Positions 24,734 through 33,836 are shown, numbered from the stretch's first letter. The stretch is DNA of 64,000 nt from Gammaproteobacteria bacterium (GCA_021151835.1 JAGKWO010000011.1:55759-119758); one strand, 5' to 3'. Notes: generated from the letters alone by a model not told the origin. Numbers and translations: made by a program.

Positions 24734-25096
24734 TTAGAAATCAAAAATTTCACTCAATATGGATTTCTTTTTATAGGGCTTTCCATAATGCCCGCCGTAA
24801 TTGTGGTGTTTGCGGTCGTCATCATAGTGCTTGCGTTGTGAATCATGGTGACTGTGTTGGGGGCGGTAATGTTGCTCCTGGTGTGACGGGCGCTGGTCGC
24901 GCTCGGGTTCGCGTTGTGGTTGTACAGCGGGGGCGGCATCTTCTTGCGCACGTTCGATTAATTTGTCCAGCTCGCCGCGATCAAGCCATACACCACGGCA
25001 TTTTGGGCAATAGTCAATTTCGATTCCCGAGCGTTCGGAAATCAGCAGGTGAGGGCGTTCGGGGGATTCATAGCAACTGGGATTGGGGCAATGCAT
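24734..25096 (-). CDS. TFIIB-type zinc ribbon protein with His-rich tail
   Basis: A 120-residue protein. An N-terminal zinc ribbon of the zf-TFIIB family is shown by CPNPSC and IDYCPKCRGVWLDRGELDKLIE (Cys pairs about 25 residues apart). Residues about 65-110 are very rich in His, Gln, Arg and Asp (HQEQHYRPQHSHHDSQ), then a Lys-rich end. The family is widespread and uncharacterised; metal binding by the ribbon is expected and by the tail is inferred. ATG 25096 has GGAG eight bases upstream. Confidence 0.85.
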   Translation of the reverse strand: MHCPNPSCYESPERPHLLISERSGIEIDYCPKCRGVWLDRGELDKLIERAQEDAAPAVQPQREPERDQRPSHQEQHYRPQHSHHDSQRKHYDDDRKHHNYGGHYGKPYKKKSILSEIFDF

Positions 25097-25303
25097 AGTG
25101 TGTCTCCGGTGTGTGCGTGGAATGAATACACAACGACCGGGCACGCGAAACCTTTGTCATTGTGACAAAGGTCTCGTTCACAAATGCCAGGCATTTGCCT
25201 GCGGTGCCGGAGCCGATGGATTAAAAGGGCTCGTGATGACGACAGCCGCAGCGGGAACTACTCCCCTTCGGTAGGCGGATTTTTCAGTAATGGAGCGTGC
25301 TTG

Positions 25304-25711
25304 TCAACCTGCCTCGGTTTTGGCGGCTTTCTTGGCCGCCTTGGCGGGTGGTTTCACCTCAGCCGCCTTGGGTTTGGTTTCGGCTTCTTTGGGTTCTGCT
25401 GCTTTCGCTTTGGGCTTGGCTTTGGCTTTTGCCGGGGCCGATGCCTGCCGGGTTTTGACTATGGCGAGATACTTGACCCAGGCTTGTTCGACCGGGCTTT
25501 TAGGTGCGCTTTGGTTGGCGATAACTTTGAGGATATGTTGGTCGTCGCTGGTGGGATCGGAAACTTCTTCTTGCATCAAGGCGTTGATCAACACACCCTG
25601 TTTGCGGATTAACCTGGCTTGTACGTCAGATAATCCGCCTTTCTCAAAACCTTCAGGGAAGTTGACTGCATCCTGGAATGTTTGTTTCAGGTAATGCTCA
25701 CGCGGCAACAT
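25304..25711 (-). CDS. DUF413/MaoP-like protein with Lys/Ala/Pro-rich tail
   Basis: A 135-residue protein. Residues 1-88 match the DUF413 family (E. coli YifE/MaoP): FPEGFEKGGLSDVQARLIRK, ALMQEEVSDPTSDDQHILKV and SPVEQAWVKYLAIVK. E. coli MaoP helps organise the Ori macrodomain of the chromosome. Residues about 90-135 form a low-complexity tail of repeated Ala-Lys-Pro units (AKAKPKAKAAEPKEAETKPK) similar to histone H1-like bacterial tails. ATG 25711 has GGAG eight bases upstream. DNA association is inferred from the family and the tail. Confidence 0.85.
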   Translation of the reverse strand: MLPREHYLKQTFQDAVNFPEGFEKGGLSDVQARLIRKQGVLINALMQEEVSDPTSDDQHILKVIANQSAPKSPVEQAWVKYLAIVKTRQASAPAKAKAKPKAKAAEPKEAETKPKAAEVKPPAKAAKKAAKTEAG

Positions 25712-26017
25712 AGGGTATCTCCATTATTAGTATGCGCTCATCAGGCATTTGGATACCTTCGAATTACCGCGTCCCTGTTAGCGGTTATCCTGGAAGGATC
25801 TACCCAAAGCCTGGCTTTCATTGTTATAGCGCTGGAATCGCTTTCCAGCCAAAAGTTGCTGCCGAATTTAATCTGTTTTTGTGACAGTGTATAGAGCTTA
25901 AATTGCCCTGAATGATGGTTTTATCATCCATCTGTTACTGATCTGCACGGTGTGCACAAATTGCGCGCATAAAAAAACCGGCCTAAGCCGGTTTTTTGAG
26001 CTGGATATCCGGTGCGA
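25712..26017. other. Gene-free spacer
   Basis: 306 bases between the MaoP-like start and the rpsT stop. It holds the rpsT terminator (25971-25997) and an inverted repeat GCTGGAA / TTCCAGC at 25831-25849 with a 5-base gap. No coding frame of note. Confidence 0.75.
25971..25997 (-). terminator. rpsT terminator
   Basis: Stem ACCGGC / GCCGGT extended by A and T runs to 11 pairs, loop CTAA; the T run on the minus strand continues after the stem. Immediately downstream of rpsT. Confidence 0.92.
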
Positions 26018-26284
26018 TCAAGCAGCCAGCGCCTTCAGCTTGGCATTCAAACGGCTCTTATGGCGAGCAGCTTTGTTCTTGTGGATCAGGCCTTTGTCGG
26101 CGATACGATCAATCACAGAAACCGCTGATACGTAAGCAGTTTGCGCAGCAGCTTTGTCGCCAGTGGCGATAGCAGCCAGCACTTTCTTGAGGTAAGTACG
26201 CCCCATAGAGCGCATGCTTGCGTTGTGCTTGCGAGCTTTTTCATTCTGACGCGCGCGTTTTTTGGCTTGGGGTGTATTTGCCAC
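26018..26284 (-). CDS. rpsT: 30S ribosomal protein S20
   Basis: An 88-residue basic protein beginning MANTPQAKKRARQNEKARKH, the S20 signature, which binds 16S rRNA in the body of the small subunit. The start codon is GTG with AGGAG seven bases upstream. E. coli rpsT also uses a non-ATG start (UUG), linked to translational autoregulation, so the weak start may be functional. A good sigma-70 promoter lies upstream at 26353-26380. Confidence 0.97.
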   Translation of the reverse strand: MANTPQAKKRARQNEKARKHNASMRSMGRTYLKKVLAAIATGDKAAAQTAYVSAVSVIDRIADKGLIHKNKAARHKSRLNAKLKALAA

Positions 26285-26352
26285 CTTAGTGCTCCTATAA
26301 ATAAATTCTGGATAAAACTGACTAAAAAAGGGTCTGGATTCAAGGACGCGAC

Positions 26353-26380
26353 ATTATGCCGTGTTAGATCGGTTTGTCAA
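26353..26380 (-). promoter_or_regulatory. rpsT promoter
   Basis: On the minus strand, TTGACA (26375-26380) and CATAAT (26353-26358) are separated by 16 bases, a near-consensus sigma-70 promoter, about 69 bases before the GTG start. Confidence 0.8.
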
Positions 26381-26524
26381 CCAAAGAAACGATTTTCTAT
26401 TCCAGGTAAACGCGCTTTGTGCGAGGGCAGGTTTACGATAGTTTACACGCCAACCCGGGGACAGATGGCTGAATCTGGGTACACTTTAGCAACATAAATA
26501 TAACGACGCTCAGAGGGCATCATC

Positions 26525-29308
26525 ATGCTTTACTCACCACTTGGGAAGTGCGTACTTCCCTGTATTCTGGTTTCATTATTAACGGGTTGCGGTAGCGGCG
26601 GTGGCGGGAGTAAGCCGTCAACTGGGACTGGTGCCAGTTCGGCCCCGGCCAGTTCGACTGCGCTTTCATCATCCACCTCTTCGGCCGGATTATCGTCGTC
26701 TGCCCACAGTTCGAGTTCGTCGGCAGGAACCACCGCCAATCAAATGGTGCCTTTTGTTTTGCCTTATGACGATGCTGCCGGCGGCATCACCCAAACCGGT
26801 GCATTATTAAATCATTTACCTGCGGGTAAATTCGGTGCCATCAAGGTGGATGCGCAGGCACACTTTGTGGCAGGGCAGGAGCGCATTCGTTTCCTTGGCG
26901 TTAATATCACTGCCAGCTCGACAGTAACAGCCAAAGCCAATGCGGAAAAAGTCGCCGGGCGTTTAGCGAAGTTTGGCGTGAACCTGGTGCGCTTCCACCA
27001 TATGGATAATAACTTTGGAGCCAAAAGTATTATCAACTATGCCGCCGGCAACAGCCGTTCGCTGGATGCCGATAATCTCGACAAGCTGGATTACTTTATC
27101 TATCAGCTAAAGCTCAATGGCATTTACTCCAATATCAATTTAATTAATTCGCGCGAATTTTCTGCTGCAGATGGTTTGCCTGCCGATATCAGCCTGCTTA
27201 CCTGGAAGCAGCGCCACGTGCTGGGTTATGTAGACCCGGCTTTTCGCTCGCTGGAAAAAGAATTTGCTACACAATTGCTCGGTCATAAAAATCCTTACAC
27301 CGATTTAACCTACGCGGAAGATCCGGCCGTTGCCTTTGTAGAGATCAATAATGAAAACGGAATTTTCCAACAGTATTACGATGGTTCTATTGATAAATGG
27401 CCACAAGTATTCAGCGCGATGTTAAATGGGCGCTGGAATAATTGGCTCGCTGAAAAATATGCATCGACACCATTGTTGGAAGCAGGATGGGGCGCGATTG
27501 ACCAGCCATTGGGAACAGAAAAATTAACCAATAATAATTTTTCCAGCGGTACGTCAGGCTGGAATGTCGAACAACACGATACTGCAAAAGTTGCGGCAAC
27601 GGCCGGTACATTTGATGGGCGCACCGGCGTGGAATTAAAGGTGACGCAAGCGGGATCTGCGAGTTGGAATGTGCAATTGAACCAGGGCAGCCTCGCGATT
27701 ATTAAAGACCAGGTGTACACCCTGGGCTTTTGGGCCAAGGCTGAAACCACCCGCCCGCTCGGGGTTGCATTGGGGTTGGCTTACGATCCCTGGTCCACAT
27801 TGGTGGAGCGTAATTATTCGCTGAATACCAGTTGGAAATATTTTGAAACCAGTTTTATCGCCAGCCAGGACGATAACAACGTGCGTATTAATTTCAATGG
27901 GTTTGGCAACCAGTTAGCGACGGTTTATATCGGCGATGTGAGCTTTAAAGCGGGTGGCAGTATTGGCAAATTACCGGCGGGACAAACACTGGAGGCAAAA
28001 AATATCGACAACAATTTGCGTTCGGCCGGGTATACCAATGGACGTGAAAAAGATTGGGCTGATTTTTTGCGTGCACTGGAAACCGCTTACTGGGCCGATA
28101 TGAAAAACCACATCAAAACCACAATTGGTTTTAGCGGCCTGGTGACGGGTACGGCGATTATGAATACGCCGCCGGGCACCCATAAACAATTTGATTTCGC
28201 TGATGCCCACGCTTATTGGCAGCATCCGGTATTTCCAACGGCAGATTGGGATGCAGTGAATTGGACAGTGGAAAACCAATCCATGGTAAATACATTCAAC
28301 AATACCTTGACCGCGCTTGCGAAGCAGCGCATTCACGGTTTGCCATTTACCATTTCTGAATACCAGCATTCATCACCCAATAGTTATGGCAGTGAGGGGC
28401 CGCTGTTGGTCGCCGCTTATGGGGCGTTGCAGGATTGGGACGGAATAATGATGTTCGCTTATGACGCAGGTCCGAATGACGATTGGAGCCTGGGTTATTT
28501 CAGCGATTTTTTCAGCATGAATGCGCATCCGACCAAAATGGCAAATATGATGATTGCGGCCAATATTTTCCGGCGGGGGGATGTGGCGGCCGCACAAAAC
28601 CAATTGCTGATGAATTTTGATCCGGCGGCGGAATTAAATGTTCTCGCCAGTAAAGGCAGTGCCTGGAATGTGGCTAACGGTTCACACCTGAATGTGCCCA
28701 ACGATGTTCCGCTGACAAAACGTTTTGCATTGGATGTCAGCGCGAATCCGCAAGGGCAACATCAGGCGCCTGCGGCGAGTAATCAAAATACACTCACCTC
28801 CGCTACCGGCGAGTTGGTATGGAATCTGGCGCAGGCAAATCAGGGGTTGGTCACTATCAATACTGCAAAAACCAAAGCGCTCATCGGGTTTATCAATAAC
28901 CGCGCGGTTACTCTGGATAATGTTGGTATCACCGTGGCCGCGACAGCTAATAACTGGGCGACAGTTTCCCTCACTGCCCAGCAAGGCAATTTTGCCGATG
29001 TTACTGGCGCAGCCAAACTGCTCGTGGTTACTACCGGCAATGTTGAGAACACTAATATGCAATGGAAAAGTGCGGCAAAAAATTCAGTCGGGCCCAATTG
29101 GGGAACGGGGCCAACGTTAGTGGAAGTGATTCCGGTAACGCTGGATTTGCCATACGCCAGCTCACGTACCAAAGCCTGGATTCTGGATGAAAGCGGCCAG
29201 CGCAAAACGGAACTGCCGCTAAGCGATAATGCCGGAAATGCACGGCTCATCCTGAATGGTGTGACGGCTAGCCTTTGGTATGAGATCGAGGTGACTGCCG
29301 CCAATTAA
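26525..29308 (+). CDS. Clan GH-A-like glycoside hydrolase lipoprotein with internal CBM
   Basis: A 927-residue lipoprotein (lipobox LLTGC, Cys22) with a Ser/Thr/Ala-rich linker at about 30-70, typical of Cellvibrio secreted enzymes. The catalytic region resembles clan GH-A (beta/alpha)8 enzymes: RFLGVNITA, FGVNLVRFHHMD, acid/base candidate Glu277 in EINNENG and nucleophile candidate Glu612 in TISEYQH. Between them, at about 330-480, lies a CBM4_9-like jelly roll (NNNFSSGTSGWNVEQ to VYIGDVSFKAG). A C-terminal beta domain follows. I cannot assign the family; GH5-related or GH148-like beta-glucanases are possibilities. Location is the cell surface or periplasm. Start ATG 26525. Confidence 0.8.
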   Translation: MLYSPLGKCVLPCILVSLLTGCGSGGGGSKPSTGTGASSAPASSTALSSSTSSAGLSSSAHSSSSSAGTTANQMVPFVLPYDDAAGGITQTGALLNHLPAGKFGAIKVDAQAHFVAGQERIRFLGVNITASSTVTAKANAEKVAGRLAKFGVNLVRFHHMDNNFGAKSIINYAAGNSRSLDADNLDKLDYFIYQLKLNGIYSNINLINSREFSAADGLPADISLLTWKQRHVLGYVDPAFRSLEKEFATQLLGHKNPYTDLTYAEDPAVAFVEINNENGIFQQYYDGSIDKWPQVFSAMLNGRWNNWLAEKYASTPLLEAGWGAIDQPLGTEKLTNNNFSSGTSGWNVEQHDTAKVAATAGTFDGRTGVELKVTQAGSASWNVQLNQGSLAIIKDQVYTLGFWAKAETTRPLGVALGLAYDPWSTLVERNYSLNTSWKYFETSFIASQDDNNVRINFNGFGNQLATVYIGDVSFKAGGSIGKLPAGQTLEAKNIDNNLRSAGYTNGREKDWADFLRALETAYWADMKNHIKTTIGFSGLVTGTAIMNTPPGTHKQFDFADAHAYWQHPVFPTADWDAVNWTVENQSMVNTFNNTLTALAKQRIHGLPFTISEYQHSSPNSYGSEGPLLVAAYGALQDWDGIMMFAYDAGPNDDWSLGYFSDFFSMNAHPTKMANMMIAANIFRRGDVAAAQNQLLMNFDPAAELNVLASKGSAWNVANGSHLNVPNDVPLTKRFALDVSANPQGQHQAPAASNQNTLTSATGELVWNLAQANQGLVTINTAKTKALIGFINNRAVTLDNVGITVAATANNWATVSLTAQQGNFADVTGAAKLLVVTTGNVENTNMQWKSAAKNSVGPNWGTGPTLVEVIPVTLDLPYASSRTKAWILDESGQRKTELPLSDNAGNARLILNGVTASLWYEIEVTAAN

Positions 29309-29460
29309 GCGCCTGCTCGGAAGCCTCGCCGGTTACTCTTTTCCGCAGCCCAAACATGCGGACGGGATTTAACCGGCGATGTGAATAGTTGGCGCGATAA
29401 AACCGGTTTGCCATGATAATATTCCCTCCGAGCAAAACAAAAAACTCAGAGGGTTTTTGC

Positions 29461-31332
29461 GTGACCCAGCCAGATGAATCCGATAAAACACGAGTGCGGC
29501 CTGACGTAGCGGATGATAAAACCCATATCGCTCCATCACCCCATACCGCACCGCCAGCCGCCACCACGGCGCCAACCGATACCACTCCGCCAGAGGCTGG
29601 GGATAATCCCACCCAATTGACCCATTACAGCGCTGCGCACAATCGCTCTGCGGGTTTTGCGCAGGCACGGGAATTGGTGAAACAGTCGCAAACCGGTAAG
29701 GGCTTGTTATTGAAACGGCGTTTTTTGCTGGAAGATGTGCTTGGCCACGGCGGGATGGGAACGGTGTATCGCGCCAAGGATTTGCGGAAGGTCGAAGCGG
29801 AGGATCCCAATCCTTATATCGCCACCAAAGTTCTCAACCAGGATTTTAAAGATCACCCGGATGCCTTTGTAACCCTGCAACAGGAGACGGCGAAATCGCA
29901 AATCCTGGCGCACCCGAATATCGTCACCGTCCATGATTTTGATCGCGATGGTGACACCCTGTTTATGACCATGGAGCTGCTCGAAGGGCAACCACTGGAT
30001 CAATTGATTAAAGCGGCGCGCAACCAGGGCATGCCAAAAGAGCAGGTCTGGAAAATTACACGCGACTTGTGCGCTGCATTGGCTTATGCGCACCAGCGCC
30101 AATTTATCCATGCCGATTTCAAACCGGGCAATATTTTTGTATCAGCCGAAGGCACCGCCAAGGTCCTCGATTTTGGTATTGCGCGCGCCGCGAATCGCGA
30201 AGCGCAAAAGCATAAATTTGATGCGGGCCAACTGGGTGCCTTAACGCCTGCCTATGCCACTATCGAAATGGTAAAAGATGAGCCAATCTCATTTGCTGAT
30301 GATGTGTACGCACTTGCGTGCGTGGTGTATGAAATGCTGGCCGGGCGCCACCCTTATAACAACCGCTCGGCGTTGCAGGCTTACGAACAAAAAATGCAAC
30401 CCAAACGTTTGGATTCTTTAACGGCGCGCGAGTGGAAAGCATTGAGCCATGGTTTGGCGTTGGTGAAATCCGAACGGAGTGCCAGTATCGCGCAATTCGC
30501 GGATGAATTATTTCCGCGGCGCAACCCGCTGTTGCTCAGCGCGGCTGTCGGGCTCGCGGTGGTCTCGCTTGCAGGAGCCGGCTGGTTTGGTTACAGCCAG
30601 CATAAGGCGCAACAAAAAGTGCAAGCGACAATCGCTGAAAAAATTACCGCAGCCCAAGCCTGTTTTGCTGAACAAAATTTTGATTGTGCGATTGAGCACA
30701 GCCTGGTCGCTACCAACCTTGATCCTGTCAATTCAGTGGCGACGCAATTGCTGGCATCGGCCCAGCGCGCCAGGGAATTGCGCGCGAATGACGATAAAAT
30801 TCGCGAGCTGATTACCGAAGCGCAAAACTGTTTGCAACAACAGGATCTGGATTGCGCGGCATTATTTTTACAAAAAGCCGAAGCACTGGGATCACATAAT
30901 TCGCTGGTCGTCAGTTTTCATGAAGCCCTGAGTGTGGCGCGCGCGCAACAGGCGCAATCGGCAGCCCAGCGGCAACAGGAAATTAGTGCAATCATTGCCC
31001 AGGCGCAAAGTTGCCTGGATGCAAGGGATTACTCCTGCGCGATTAATTTGGCCAACGGCATCCTCGAGCAGGACGCCGGTAATGCCCAGGCCATTGAAAT
31101 GAAACAGGCGGCGATGTCGGCGCAAGAGCAATCGCGCGGATTACGGGAAAAAATCAATCGCCTGATGGCCGATGCAAACAATTGTATGGAAAAGAAAAAT
31201 TATTCTTGCACTATCGCCAAGGCAGAGTCCGTACTGGAACTGGATGCGAATTTTGCGGCGGCGAATAAATTGAAAAAACAGGCGCAGGATACCCAGCGCA
31301 AACTTAAAGAGTCCGGTTTTACTATTAAATAA
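29461..31332 (+). CDS. Membrane Ser/Thr protein kinase with Cys-paired C-terminal repeats
   Basis: A 623-residue PknB-type kinase. A Pro/Thr-rich N-terminus (1-80) is followed by the kinase domain: glycine loop GHGGMG (95-100), Lys123, HAD at 217-219 in place of HRD, Asn224 and DFG (237-239). One membrane helix is at about 355-377. The presumably periplasmic C-terminus has four TPR-like repeats, each with a C-x7-C pair (401/409, 457/465, 518/526, 575/583). GTG 29461 is chosen since GAGGG lies about seven bases before it; an in-frame ATG at 29413 has no ribosome site. The next gene starts 19 bases later. Substrates are unknown. Confidence 0.88.
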   Translation: MTQPDESDKTRVRPDVADDKTHIAPSPHTAPPAATTAPTDTTPPEAGDNPTQLTHYSAAHNRSAGFAQARELVKQSQTGKGLLLKRRFLLEDVLGHGGMGTVYRAKDLRKVEAEDPNPYIATKVLNQDFKDHPDAFVTLQQETAKSQILAHPNIVTVHDFDRDGDTLFMTMELLEGQPLDQLIKAARNQGMPKEQVWKITRDLCAALAYAHQRQFIHADFKPGNIFVSAEGTAKVLDFGIARAANREAQKHKFDAGQLGALTPAYATIEMVKDEPISFADDVYALACVVYEMLAGRHPYNNRSALQAYEQKMQPKRLDSLTAREWKALSHGLALVKSERSASIAQFADELFPRRNPLLLSAAVGLAVVSLAGAGWFGYSQHKAQQKVQATIAEKITAAQACFAEQNFDCAIEHSLVATNLDPVNSVATQLLASAQRARELRANDDKIRELITEAQNCLQQQDLDCAALFLQKAEALGSHNSLVVSFHEALSVARAQQAQSAAQRQQEISAIIAQAQSCLDARDYSCAINLANGILEQDAGNAQAIEMKQAAMSAQEQSRGLREKINRLMADANNCMEKKNYSCTIAKAESVLELDANFAAANKLKKQAQDTQRKLKESGFTIK

Positions 31333-31351
31333 TTGTTGAAGGAGCGGGGCT

Positions 31352-32032
31352 ATGAAATCCAGATTATTGATTGCCATTATTGCTTGTGCACTTATCACTC
31401 CCGTGAATGCGTTTAGTTTGAAGGATCTGAAAGACAATTTTGATCGCTCTTACAAATGCAATAGCGGTGACCAGGGGTGCAAAAATCGTGAGCGCCTAAA
31501 AGCGGCCGCGCGCGTTGCGGCGGTGGCGGTGGCCGTAACATTAATTACCAAAATGATTATCAAGCACCGTTCCGAGCGCATTGCGAAAGAAGAGCAGGTC
31601 GCGGAAGAATATAAAGCGAAAAATCAAAATTTGCCGACGGAGCCAACGGCAACAGAATATGAAACCCAGACGTTGCCGGGCAATGTGGTTGCACCGGGGC
31701 AGGAAGTGATTATCCAGTCGGATATTGTTGTGGTGCCTGGCACGCGCAAAAAATCGGCGTTGATCGAAGAGCGTATTGCTATTTACGACAATGAAGATAA
31801 CACCAAGGAATTGAAAAATTTCATCAAACCCGTCAACGAAAAAACCAAAACTGGCGGCCGTTACAAAAATGAATTTTCATTTACCTTGCCGGAAGGTTTG
31901 CCCCAGGGCGTTTATCCCATCAAGACCGAGTTGTTGTTAAATGGCGCTGTGGTGGATACGGCCGATAATGATATTCAGCTGGTGCTGCAAGTGGATAGTT
32001 TTGGGAATAGCCAGTTGGTGGCGATGAATTAA
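31352..32032 (+). CDS. Exported protein of unknown function, partner of kinase
   Basis: A 226-residue protein I do not recognise. Residues 1-20 form a signal peptide (LLIAIIACALITPVNA). Next come a short Cys pair (KCNSGDQGCKNRERL), an Ala/Val-rich segment (AAARVAAVAVAVTLITKMII) that could be a membrane helix, a charged helix, and a beta-rich C-terminal domain (about 110-226). AAGGAG precedes the ATG. It lies 19 bases after the kinase gene, so it is probably co-expressed and may be a sensor partner or kinase-regulated envelope protein; that is inference. Confidence 0.75.
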   Translation: MKSRLLIAIIACALITPVNAFSLKDLKDNFDRSYKCNSGDQGCKNRERLKAAARVAAVAVAVTLITKMIIKHRSERIAKEEQVAEEYKAKNQNLPTEPTATEYETQTLPGNVVAPGQEVIIQSDIVVVPGTRKKSALIEERIAIYDNEDNTKELKNFIKPVNEKTKTGGRYKNEFSFTLPEGLPQGVYPIKTELLLNGAVVDTADNDIQLVLQVDSFGNSQLVAMN

Positions 32033-32088
32033 TAGTTTGGGTTGATCGCAGGGGGGGCGCGATTTGTCGCGCCCCGATTTATTGCACT

Positions 32089-32778
32089 CTATGGGGATAA
32101 ATAATGTTCGAGTTGTTGCAAGCGTTCGGGCGTGCCCACATCGCTCCAGTAACCGCGATGGATTTGCCCGCTTAATTGCTGCCGCGCGATGGCGTGACGA
32201 AATGTTTCAACCAGTGGAAATTTTTCGCGTTTATCAGGATAACCGGAGACCAGCGCAGGTTTTAGCAAGCTGATACCGGCAAAGGTAAAACGCTGTGGAT
32301 GGATTTTTTGCGGGTCGTCCAGCAATACGCCGGATTCATCCATTGCGAAATCGCCTGTTGGATGAAATACCGGATTGGGCACCAATAGTAAATGCCCTGA
32401 TTTATCAGCCGGCAATTCTCTCTGTGCCAGTTCGCTAAATTCCAGATCGCACCAGACATCCCCGTTGATCAATAAAAAAGTTTCCCCACCTAATAAATCC
32501 AGCGCTTGTAAAATTGCTCCGCCCGTCTCCAAAGGCTCTGGTTCCTGTGAGTAATCGATATGCAGGTTCCAACGCTCGCCGCTGCCGAGATGCGTGCGGA
32601 TTTTTTCACCGAGATAGGCAAGGTTAATGATGACTTCCTGTATTCCTGCGCGCTGCAAGTTTTCCAGATGATATTCAATCAGCGGTTTATTCGCAGCGCA
32701 GAGTAACGGTTTGGGCGTGTGGTCAGTGAGCGGGCGCATGCGATTACCCAGGCCAGCAGCGAGAATCATGGCTTTCAT
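32089..32778 (-). CDS. murU: N-acetylmuramate alpha-1-phosphate uridylyltransferase MurU
   Basis: A 229-residue nucleotidyltransferase. The signature LAAGLGNRMRPLTDHTPKPL (6-25) and the metal-binding Asp in LLINGDVWCD are clear. MurU converts MurNAc-1-phosphate to UDP-MurNAc in the recycling route that bypasses de novo, fosfomycin-sensitive synthesis. Its ATG overlaps the amgK stop by four bases (ATGA), the same pairing as in Pseudomonas. Confidence 0.93.
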   Translation of the reverse strand: MKAMILAAGLGNRMRPLTDHTPKPLLCAANKPLIEYHLENLQRAGIQEVIINLAYLGEKIRTHLGSGERWNLHIDYSQEPEPLETGGAILQALDLLGGETFLLINGDVWCDLEFSELAQRELPADKSGHLLLVPNPVFHPTGDFAMDESGVLLDDPQKIHPQRFTFAGISLLKPALVSGYPDKREKFPLVETFRHAIARQQLSGQIHRGYWSDVGTPERLQQLEHYLSP

Positions 32779-33836
32779 GGGCGATCCCCGGCAATGCGAT
32801 AGTCGCTATACCAACGTTGTTGCTGCGCAATCGGCAATAATTTTTGCGCAAACCAAAGCGCAAACTCTTGTAGTTCAGGATAGTGGTTGGCAACTTCCAG
32901 GGCGTAACGAATGACCAGCGGTAAATCCTGCAGATAACCGGGCTTGTTATCGCGCAAGTACAAACGCGCAAAGATACCCAGCACTTTGATGTGGCGCTGC
33001 AAGCCCAACCAATCAAACCAGCGCAGGAACTCCGCTTCGCTCACCGGGGGAAGTTGCTGCAACTCGATGGCCCGGTGGCGATAGTAAAGTGCCCATTCCC
33101 GCACCTTGTCCGCTGGCCAGCGCAGGTAGCAATCGCGCAACAGCGAAACCAGGTCATAAGTAACACCGCCCCAGAGTGCACCCTGGAAATCAATCACGCC
33201 GAGTTGGTCATCCTTGCGCACCAATAAATTGCGCGAGTGATAATCGCGATGCACGAAGCCTTGTGGTTGGTTGAGGGAATTATCTTCTAGCCGGGTGAAT
33301 AGCTGGTTGAGCTGTTGTTGTTCGGTTTCATCCGGGGAATAGCCAAGCAGTTTGCCTGCAAACCATTCACTGAAGATTTCCAGCTCGCGGCGCAACAGGG
33401 CGCGGTCATAACGTGGGATCAATGCCGGATTATCTGCGCAACGATGCAACTGCAATAACGTATCCATTGCCTTCCGATAGAGTGCGTCGGCATTGGTTTG
33501 GTTGGCGACACGGTACAACAGCTCATCACCCATATCCTCCACCAGCAAAAAGCCTTGTTGCGGATTGGCTGCCAGAATCTCCGGGCTGTGTACGCCATGG
33601 CTGCGGAGTAAGTCGGCGATAGCCAGGAATTGATGACTGTCCTCGGTGGCGGGCGGAGCGTCAACAGCGAGCCATTGCGAAGGTTGCTGGAAGCGGAAAT
33701 AGCGGCGAAAACCGGCATCGCTACCCAGGCTGTGCAACTCTATGGGGTGCCAGTTGTCTGGAGTATTGAGGTTTACCCAGTTGGCGAGTGCTGACTTTCG
33801 TGGATCGGAAGAAAGTGGCGTTACGGTATCGTTCAT
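32775..33836 (-). CDS. amgK: Anomeric MurNAc/GlcNAc kinase AmgK
   Basis: A 353-residue aminoglycoside-phosphotransferase-fold kinase. The catalytic loop is FVHRDYHSRNLLV, followed by the metal-binding IDFQGALWG. AmgK phosphorylates the anomeric carbon of MurNAc and GlcNAc, supplying MurU. ATG 33836 with AAGG six bases upstream is preferred; the open frame extends 54 codons further but without family similarity. It is divergent from lptD across 191 bases, as in Pseudomonas. Confidence 0.92.
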   Translation of the reverse strand: MNDTVTPLSSDPRKSALANWVNLNTPDNWHPIELHSLGSDAGFRRYFRFQQPSQWLAVDAPPATEDSHQFLAIADLLRSHGVHSPEILAANPQQGFLLVEDMGDELLYRVANQTNADALYRKAMDTLLQLHRCADNPALIPRYDRALLRRELEIFSEWFAGKLLGYSPDETEQQQLNQLFTRLEDNSLNQPQGFVHRDYHSRNLLVRKDDQLGVIDFQGALWGGVTYDLVSLLRDCYLRWPADKVREWALYYRHRAIELQQLPPVSEAEFLRWFDWLGLQRHIKVLGIFARLYLRDNKPGYLQDLPLVIRYALEVANHYPELQEFALWFAQKLLPIAQQQRWYSDYRIAGDRP

